Below, one piece after another: positions 58,501 through 64,000 of a stretch of DNA of 64,000 nt. The notes below the pieces were generated by a model. That model was given only the letters and a program-made list of their open reading frames with translations, was not told the origin of the DNA and did no database searches. How positions within the stretch are numbered: position 1 is the first letter of the stretch; each line of letters starts with the position of its first letter. Source of the stretch: Carposina sasakii (taxonomy: Eukaryota; Arthropoda; Insecta; Lepidoptera; Carposinidae); contig CP053175.1 in the NCBI GenBank assembly GCA_014607495.2, positions 9,022,076-9,086,075 of the forward strand, read 5' to 3'. Position numbers and translations under genes: made by a program.

Positions 58501-59068
58501 AAATTTGCCTTGCCAGTTGATGTATATGAAAAGTGATTTGTTACTCTTTCTTGTCTGTTTTAGCTCGTAGTCATAACCAAAACCCAGGTTAATTATTATT
58601 TCTATTATTATAATATTAATAAAGTCCCAAAATGTACTTATGTTTTTATTTCATATGCACTCGTAACACCCGTCACAAATCTTGTAACACCCGTCACAAC
58701 ATTCTATTGTTAATTTATGACATTTACTGACAATAAATCCCTAATAAGTTATTGTGATAAGAAAGAAAGAATTGTTAACTCATTTCTTTGGTATATATTG
58801 TGTGAGCAAAATCTCTAATTTAGCTAATTTTTGATGATTGGTAGAGAAGATAGCATATTCTACAAGAGTACTCGAACACCCGTCACAGGGATTAAATCTA
58901 TGATTGCATTTAAACCATATTAATGTTATTAAAGTATTTTGATTTATATTCTATAACTGATTGAAATACATAATATTCTTCATAAAATGCAAAGGTATTT
59001 GTTCTAATATAGAAATTATAACAGTTTGAATGAGTACAAATGTAACACCCGTCACTGCGGAATGAGCC
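55591..59068 (+). mobile_element. Sola-like element D (ATTG duplication) inside transposase C
   Basis: Inverted ends GGCTCATTCCGCAGT, 15 bp, at 55591 and inverted at 59054-59068. ATTG flanks at 55587-55590 and 59069-59072. The subterminal word TAACACCCGTCACAA recurs in direct orientation at 55951 (ACGCCCGTCACAA), 56117, 56133, 58663, 58684, 58875 and 59043. It lies in the last exon of element C's gene; keeping one ATTG restores CIGYYKN, which fits the ending of related proteins. It carries one transposase-like gene with breaks. Confidence 0.9.
56320..58536 (+). pseudogene. Element D transposase-like protein, three breaks
   Basis: It starts at 56320 with a Lys/Arg-rich coiled region (RKSRENLKNDPEKFRKHLEK). 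Shifts near 56770 and 57210 join KRHLIMTVSEAFMLFTEKYP, TPHNVCVCIYHANFSFLVDS and CMTERCTNCNQTF to WLQIQEFTDSREELLKKMQD. Catalytic-like acids: D at 57413 (FVIQIDFAENFT), D at 57656 (FSDGCAAQFKNRF), D at 57779 (ATSHGKGAVDGLGATAK). Stop at 58139, then after another break a C-terminal domain to 58536 (DYILVKFDNIRVQYRYAG, VTVTFLKMLDKSGCLF, YEQIIKKLPIPTLVTKG). The SHGKG-VDG block recurs in many invertebrate proteins of unknown function. Kinship with A-C is by motif order and 4-bp target, not overall identity. Confidence 0.68.
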
Positions 59069-59072
59069 ATTG

Positions 59073-59516
59073 GTTATTATAAAAACTGAAGGGAGACGAT
59101 GCAATAATAGACGATATAGATGGTTATTGTGATGAACCCGACTTTGATTTGGATGAGGAGTAGGGTAACATTTTGTTTTTTTAAATAAAATAAAAATAAA
59201 ACATTTTTAAGCTTTTATTTTTGTCATAGTTTGGAACATTTTGCATTTTTCTTTCCGCAGCCTACACAGCTAATTCATACAAAATGTATTATGTAATAAT
59301 GATCCACGCGCAAGTTTTCTTGAATATCTACGAAACTATTAAAATTTATTTACTAAATACATGCATGTAAATTAGTTTAGAACACTTAGAATAACATAAA
59401 ATTAAAAACATAACATTTAGAACTACAAAGCCAGAGAAATACCGAAATAAACTTTAAACTCTATTATCTCGAAATGAGGTTAGTGTGGACTGAATCATTT
59501 TTGCTTAAATCGGTCC
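59073..59516. other. Element C gene tail and right end
   Basis: The first 90 bases are the C-terminus of transposase C, with an acidic end (EPDFDLDEE). The rest is AT-rich 3' UTR with TTTTTAAGCTTTTATTTTTG and the right inverted end. No further gene. Confidence 0.7.
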
Positions 59517-60156
59517 AATTATGAGGTACATATTATTATTATTTATGGGCCAAGAAAATCAATATGTATCCTTTGAAACGGTAGCGAAGGATATGGCCAT
59601 ACCGCTAGGGGAGCTCGCGGGGGTTGAGGTCTTAATTGGGTACAAATCTGGCAGCTACTAATCATGGTCTCTATGGCTTTATCCACGCCAGGGAACCAAA
59701 ATCGGCCCCGCGCCTCAGCTTTACTTTTTACTATGCCTAAATGTGTTTTATGTAATTCGCTTAGTAATTTTATTCGCAACATCTCTGGCACAACTACTTT
59801 GTGTCCGCGCATAATACAACCTGATTCATAAGACAACTGTGATCTACACAAAAAAGAAGGTCTAAGATATACATCGCTAACATTACGCGGCCAGCCTTTC
59901 AAAATATAATCTTTTACTTTGCCCAGCACTGGGTCTTTATTCGTTTCGTCGCATAAATCCTGGCGCGTGATCGGCAAGCTTCCGTCAAAGACGAAGTTAA
60001 CGTATGATGCGCCATCCTCGATGGCATCGATGACGCCCGCGCCCCGCGCCCCCTCCGCGCTCAGTGACTCACTTACTGCCGGTAGGCTTGCGCGAGACAG
60101 ATAGTCAGCACTATTGTCGCCGCTCCTAACATATTCAATATTATAATTATATGCGC

Positions 60157-61196
60157 TCAGAAATATGGCATACCTTTGGAGTCTGTTTGCAGATATTTGT
60201 GGAATTCCACGATGTGGCCAAAAATTGCTAACAATGGTTTATGGTCGGTGCGCAGTGTGAAGGGCGATGCTCTGACCGTATAGATACTGATGAAATCGTC
60301 GAACCCAAACACTATAGCAGTAGCTTCCTTTTGGATTTGTGCATAGCGTTTTTCTGCTTCATTTAGGGTTCGGGATGCGAAAGATATAGGACGTTCGATT
60401 CCGTCGGTATCTATTTGAGATAACACCGCTCCTAAACCATTGGGCGATGCATCTACCGTTAATATAATTTTCGCCTCGGGGTTAAAATGAGCGAGAACGC
60501 GATCGGAAGCGAGACTTTTTTTAATAATATTAAACGCGTTGTCCTGTTCTTTAGTCCAAAACCATTTCTTACCCTTTTTTAATAAATCGTACAATGGACT
60601 TAGTATCGTGGACGCATTTGGCACGAAATTACGATAATAATTCGTTAAACCCAAAAAAGATTGCAATTTACTGACACTATCTGGTACTGGTGCGTTAAGA
60701 ATTGCCTCCACCTTTTGGGAGATTTTTTTTGTCCATATTTGTTGATCGTATACCCTAGGTATTCGATTTCGTCCTTAAAGAACTCACATTTGTCTTTTTG
60801 TAATGTTAGTCCACAATTTTGCAATCTTTTCAAGACTTCCGCAATCCTCGCCAAATGCTGCGCCCTGTCCACCCCTGTTACTAAAATGTCATCTAACATA
60901 CACAGAACGCCTTCCATCCCTGATAACATACATTCCATAGCGCGTTGGAATATAGCGGGTGCGGTCGCGAGCCCGAATACCAGCCGCGTATATTTAAAAA
61001 TGCCGCGGTGAGTATTGATACACGTAAATTGTTGTGACTCGTCATCCAATTCGAATTGAGAGTATGCTTGAGATAAGTCTAGTTTGCTAAATTGCTGCCC
61101 TCTGTACAGCTTAGTAAACAATTCCTGCGGGGTAGGTAACGGATATTGTTCGACTTGTAATTGTTTATTTATTGTAACTGAATAGTCAGCACACAA
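60157..61196 (-). pseudogene. Gypsy reverse transcriptase and RNase H
   Basis: From 61196: RT motifs MCADYSVTINKQLQVEQYPL, FSKLDLSQAYSQFELDDES, LVFGLATAPAIFQRAME and the active-site box GVLCMLDDILVTGVDRA (LDD). The C-terminal thumb ends IEYLGYTINKYG. The frame shifts near 60715. Then EAILNAPVPDSVSKLQSFLG, LTNYYRNFVPNASTILSP and the RNase H start (ILTVDASPNGLGAVLSQ with the first Asp, RYAQIQKEATAIVFG, TDHKPLLAIFG). A second shift ends the frame near 60157. It copies element RNA in intact relatives. Confidence 0.85.
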
Positions 61197-61526
61197 CCTA
61201 ATTGATCCGTTACGTTTTTAACACAGGCACTATAGGTGACGCGTATTCTGCGAACTCGACCGGTTTCAATATACCCACTTCTAACAAACGATCAATTTCT
61301 TTTTCTACCTTCTGTTTAAGAGCGAACGCTACCGGCCTCGCTTTGATAAAAACTGGTTTCGCGTCTGGCTTTACGTGTAGTTTTACTTTGTACTTAGTAA
61401 ACTTCCCTAGGTCATCCGAAAATACAGAGGGAAACTGGGCTTACAATTTATCTTTTAAAGAATTGGACTGTTCACAAAAATTTACGGATAACATTTCGAG
61501 TCTAAATAACGAAATAAAATCGCGAC

Positions 61527-61862
61527 CTACGATTGGGGGGCCGCCGTTACGTATGACGTAAACATTGAGCGTATGCTGTTTATCAGCGTAACCAAAATCA
61601 ATCGAGCGGTGCCCAAACAATTGATTGTCGACCCATTGTAAGTTAGTAACCGTCTGTTCGTTAACGCTAATGGCACACTAGAGAAATATTGTTTATATGT
61701 TTTTTCGGAAATCGCTGTGACGGCAGACCCACTATCAATTTGAAACTTCATTTTCACACCTTGTACTGTGAACCACTCCGTCATAGGTTCGCCTTTTACT
61801 GAGCAAATATTATATAACTCACCATCATCTCCTTCGCTCCCGCTTACACTCTCACCCTCCAT
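61527..61862 (-). pseudogene. Gypsy protease region
   Basis: The frame overlaps the end of gag by about 11 nt, in a different phase, as expected for a frameshifted Pol. It holds the retropepsin-type core MKFQIDSGSAVTAISEKTY (DSG instead of DTG) and a flap region. The frame is lost near 61600, before the RT. Part of the linker reads as non-coding to 61200. Confidence 0.75.
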
Positions 61863-62598
61863 AAATTATTTTTTTACACATACGACGCAAATGCCCTTTT
61901 GTATTACACTTTTTGCAACGATAATTAGCAAACCGACATTGCGCCGCCTGGTGATTTTTGAACCCGCACACTGAGCACTGCACTTTATTGTCAGTAGATT
62001 TGGACGTCTGCGCGATCTTATACAGCTGGTCGTCCTGATGCGAGGTCGCGGGCCCATGGCCCTGCAACAGCGCTGCAGCCGCCGTAACATTTTTCGCCAC
62101 CCGCATATTGTCCGCCATATCTACTGCTTTTGACAATGTCAATTCCTCCAGTTTGAGCGTGAATAACTTGTCACGCTCCGGTCCTGGTAGCATGCCCATC
62201 AGGAACTTGTCGCGTAAGGTCTCCTCGGTGTTGAGAAAATGACATTCCGCTGTAAGTCCCCGCAACCGGGCCGCCCACTGTGCGAAGGTCTCACCCGAAG
62301 CTTGTGCCGCGGCGTAAAAATTATACCGACATCCAAACCCGCTTCTTTTGGGCGAGAAGTGATTGTCTAGAAGCTCGATGATGTCCTCGTACGGTACCGT
62401 AGGTAATTCCTTTGGTAAAGCCAAATCTGCTGCCAACTTGTAGGTACCGTCGTTGAGTGCACTTAACAAAATGGCCCGTTTCTTTACATCATTATGCCCT
62501 AAATCGTTCGCAATAAACCATTGACTAATTCTATTTTTGTATGTTTGCCATGTTTGTGTATTGTGGTCAAAACTAGCTAAAATACCGAAATTAGACAT
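61852..62598 (-). CDS. gag: Gypsy Gag-like protein
   Basis: This 248-codon frame starts MSNFGILASFDHNTQTWQTY just inside the 5' LTR. It has a capsid-like region (ILLSALNDGTYKLAADLALP, YDIIELLDNHFSPKR-type segment, ETFAQWAARLRGLTAECHF, LRDKFLMGMLPGPERDKLF). It ends in two CCHC knuckles (CSVCGFKNHQAAQC and CKKCNTKGHLRRMC). It packages element RNA in relatives. The frame is open. Confidence 0.85.
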   Translation of the reverse strand: MSNFGILASFDHNTQTWQTYKNRISQWFIANDLGHNDVKKRAILLSALNDGTYKLAADLALPKELPTVPYEDIIELLDNHFSPKRSGFGCRYNFYAAAQASGETFAQWAARLRGLTAECHFLNTEETLRDKFLMGMLPGPERDKLFTLKLEELTLSKAVDMADNMRVAKNVTAAAALLQGHGPATSHQDDQLYKIAQTSKSTDNKVQCSVCGFKNHQAAQCRFANYRCKKCNTKGHLRRMCKKIIYGG

Positions 62599-63346
62599 AT
62601 TTTAATTTTTTTTTTTCTTAAACGCGGGTAACTCGTCGCCACTGTTAAGTATGCGAACAGGGCGTGCAAATCAGAACACGGTCATTAGCGCACTGACTGT
62701 ATTTCGTCGAACATTGAAACATATACAACATCTACACAAGTAGATGTTATGTAGGAACTTGAACGCTTTCGCAACCAATTATGCAGGGCACAGGCTGCAC
62801 AGACAATGGCATCAACTGTGTCCACATGGGTTGGAATTGCTTTTTCGAACACTCGGAATCTAGAAACCAGTATACCAAAAGCATTTTCACTTATGCGCCT
62901 TGCACGCGACAACCTGTAGTTAAAGACTTTTTCGGCAGTACTTAGCTGCGTACCTGGATAGGGTTTTAGTAAATAATTCTTCAGTGGAAATGCTGCATCA
63001 CCAACTATTACTCCATTTGTAGGAAGCAATCCATCTTCCAACCGACGATATAATGAGGAATTTTGAAAACACCTCCATCAGAGGCGTTTCCATTCGCTCC
63101 AACGTCTATATATGAAAAACAATAGTCGTGGTCTACAAGTGCTAACAATACTGTACTATTGGTTTTTTTATAATTATAAAATTCACTTCCACTATTTGGA
63201 GGAGCTTTAATTATAATATGCTTCCCATCGATTGCTCCATAACATGAAGGGAAATTCCACTTGGTATTGAAACCGTCTTCAATAATTTTCCATTCTTCCT
63301 CTCGTTCTGGAATCTGTAAACAAAAAAAATTATTACAACCTAAATA

Positions 63347-64000
63347 CGAGGGTGCATTTTTATATTCGCGGAATGGGTAGGTAATTAATAAATGAGGGTA
63401 CTTTCCTTAGTCGTAACTGGTTAAGTAGCTCATTATTAGTATAAATAGAACGTTTTGTTTTAATCGGGCCATTACTATTTGAATTATCGTCGATCAACAA
63501 CTCAGTTGGGAAGAACATTGTGAAAAATGGAGAAAATCGAGCACCGCGCTGTCATAAAGTTCCTTACCAAGCAAGGTAAATCGGTTCAAACCATACTAGA
63601 AGAGATGTCATCCGTTTACGGGGTCTTGCCCCGGTAAAACCATGGTTTATAAGTGGCATACCCTTTTTAAGCAAGGCAGGGCCTCACTTGAAGATGATCC
63701 TCGGCCAGGACGGCCGATCGAGGTGACCACTCCGGAAATAATTCAAAAGTGGAAAAAATTAATACTGGAAGATGCTAGACTAAAGAAGAAACAGCTCGCA
63801 GAAATGGTTGGAGTATCCGATACAACCATATTTAAAATTCTTCACGATCATCTCGGCATGACCAAAGTCAGTGCAAGGTGGGTGCCGAGAATGCCTCACG
63901 CCGCCTCAAAAACAACGCGCGTAGTGTTCTCGCGCGTTTTTTTGGACCTCTGTAATGAAGACCAGGATGGAGTATTGACTCGAATTGTTACTGGGGATGG
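63347..64000 (+). pseudogene. mariner element, 5' part, transposase frameshifted
   Basis: The left inverted end CGAGGGTGCATTTTTATATT begins at 63347 after TA (63345-63346). The transposase starts at 63527 (MEKIEHRAVIKFLTKQGKSV) and shifts near 63630 (YGVLPR to PGKTMVYKWHTLFKQGR). It continues through the second HTH (KKKQLAEMVGVSDTTIFKIL) to DHLGMTKVSARWVPRM, and after another disturbance near 63900 to FLDLCNEDQDGVLTRIVTGD, where the first catalytic Asp is next and the window ends. It belongs to the mariner family (irritans/mori-like start); catalytic spacing cannot be seen. Confidence 0.88.

Larger units (their letters stand above)
49691..59162 (+). pseudogene. Sola-like/DUF7869-type transposase C, interrupted twice
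   Basis: Proposed exons: 49691-49757 (MNRKDSILKSVRKRTDAG), 50184-50312, 50503-50775 joined to 52484-52808 across Tc1 (RQTYV to EASDSNDEE), 52908-53065, and 53398 to the end. Shifts lie near 53650 and 55085. Domains: basic region (RGRKLKQKYSRQEIKERKYK), Cys cluster (DFKCSCKKDCANLVSKED), KFNLRCKSLKKDTCNKCDLY, and the catalytic block with D at 54790 (YDLEKTLPLPR), D at 55021 (WSDCCGGQNRN) and D at 55149 or 55155 (PNDNDFAKIE after LESGHTF). Element D cuts the last exon after PNDCI. The tail resumes at 59073 (GYYKN, one indel, then GDDAIIDDIDGYCDEPDF) and stops at 59160. Confidence 0.8.
48365..59516 (+). mobile_element. Sola-like element C (AATT duplication), holding Tc1 and element D
   Basis: Inverted ends GGACCGATTTATGCAAAAAT (48365) and, inverted, GGACCGATTTAAGCAAAAAT ending at 59516, matching over about 26 bp with two differences. 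AATT flanks at 48361-48364 and 59517-59520. Keeping one AATT rejoins YLII-VDAFSKW of the Gypsy integrase. The subterminal word TGCAAAAATGATTCAA recurs in both orientations (48569, 48627, 49045, 49094, 49163, 59491). Subtracting Tc1 and element D with their duplications leaves about 5.96 kb of its own sequence. Confidence 0.92.
47297..59977 (-). pseudogene. Gypsy integrase, split by element C
   Basis: Zinc-binding part (59977-59543): LSELHKTHLGIVKSKAEARG, RFWFPGVDKAIETMISSCQI (HHCC), ending IHIDFLGP with the first catalytic Asp. A one-base loss near 59548 shifts the frame just before element C. The core resumes at 48360 (IVDAFSKWVEAYFMTS; SIVSDNGTAFVSHEF with the second Asp; SPAYHPASNGQAESFVKLL with the Glu). 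The C-terminal part (48061-47297) has the GYSPAELVFGRKLCSRLD block, a chromatin-type barrel (NFECGDLVLYRK) and three copies of a GQ(P/L)AEAVAANAAVE repeat. Another shift occurs near 48060. Confidence 0.85.
47156..62730 (-). mobile_element. Ty3/Gypsy LTR retrotransposon, minus strand, with very short LTRs
   Basis: Direct repeats of about 77 bp (47156-47232 and 62654-62730) differ at one visible position and read, on the element strand, TGTTGTATATGTTTCAATGT to CACGCYCTGTTCG. A polypurine tract (ATCGGGAGAGA) precedes the 3' copy. GTGGCGACGAG follows the 5' copy and may be the primer site. The order gag, protease, RT, RNase H, integrase is that of Ty3/Gypsy. No envelope frame is seen. Element C occupies the integrase core. 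I could not read a clean target duplication. Confidence 0.82.
46574..63314. mobile_element. Harbinger-5, split by Gypsy (and mariner in its intron)
   Basis: MADF exon 1 (+) is at 46574. The transposase main exon (-) is in two pieces: 47160-46971 and 63314-62731. The 15.5-kb gap is the Gypsy element with its own passengers. A mariner sits in the transposase intron at 63347, so exon 1 of the transposase and MADF exon 2 lie beyond the window. The ends of the Harbinger are not read; GC-rich DNA at 46440-46500 may be its left subterminal region. Confidence 0.7.
46971..63314 (-). pseudogene. Harbinger-5 transposase main exon, split by Gypsy
   Basis: Piece 1 (63314-62731): WKIIEDGFNTKWNFPSCYGA, IDGKHIIIKAPPNSG, VDHDYCFSYIDVGANG, a shift near 63055, then LLPTNGVIVGDAAFPLKN and VFNYRLSRARRISENAFG. 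The catalytic Glu position reads VGDAAF with Ala instead of Glu, so this copy would be inactive even if restored. Piece 2 (47160-46974): REDNDGQIIEGTWRSEINP and FFMTAGSVPWQL, with stop at 46971. The join is between STCVD and REDNDG. Closest among the copies here to Harbinger-1 (both have RRISENAFG or RRVSENAFG). Confidence 0.78.

Overview
The window is animal nuclear DNA, most likely from an insect and probably a moth or butterfly. The grounds are AT-rich sequence, GT-AG introns, RTE-type LINE tails of the kind common in Lepidoptera, and scattered short GTAGGTACCTA-like words. The species call is inference. I find no single-copy host gene, tRNA, rRNA or CRISPR array. Almost every base I can explain belongs to a transposable element, and most elements sit inside one another.

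Layout. (1) 1-2852: Harbinger-1. (2) 3072-12545: Harbinger-2, which contains a Helitron (3554-10035). The Helitron holds a LINE fragment, the LINE holds hAT-1 (4317-7082), and hAT-1 holds an RTE tail. (3) About 12550-21207: Harbinger-3, broken by Sola-like element A (13295-18199). (4) 21713-28457: Harbinger-4, broken by a pogo element (22656-26458). (5) 28704-31076: hAT-2. (6) 31616-36424: a membrane-glycoprotein-like reading frame broken by an RTE tail and by Sola-like element B (32795-35950). (7) 37603-40447: a CR1-group LINE. (8) 41012-43583: a Tigger element holding a solo LTR. (9) 43601-43968: a foldback element. (10) 44106-46254: DUF4806/Myb and piggyBac remnants. (11) 46574 to about 63314: Harbinger-5, split by a Gypsy element (about 47156-62730). 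The Gypsy is split by Sola-like element C (48365-59516), which is itself split by a Tc1 element (50776-52481) and by Sola-like element D (55591-59068). (12) 63347-64000: the 5' part of a mariner.

Many insertion points can be read to the base, because removing the insert and one target duplication rejoins the interrupted reading frame. Duplications found are 8 bp for hAT-1, TA for pogo, Tc1 and Tigger, TTA for Harbinger-4, CCTAG for the solo LTR, and 4 bp for the four Sola-like elements (ATAT, AATT, AATT, ATTG).

The most interesting content is these four unrelated-looking families of large DDE transposons. All have a motif of the form D-x-(C/S)-x-x-Q-x-x-N, 4-bp duplications, short inverted termini and a family-specific iterated subterminal word. 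Second in interest is the two-gene Harbinger plan. The transposase and its MADF/BESS partner lie on opposite strands with interleaved exons, and the plan recurs in at least four elements.
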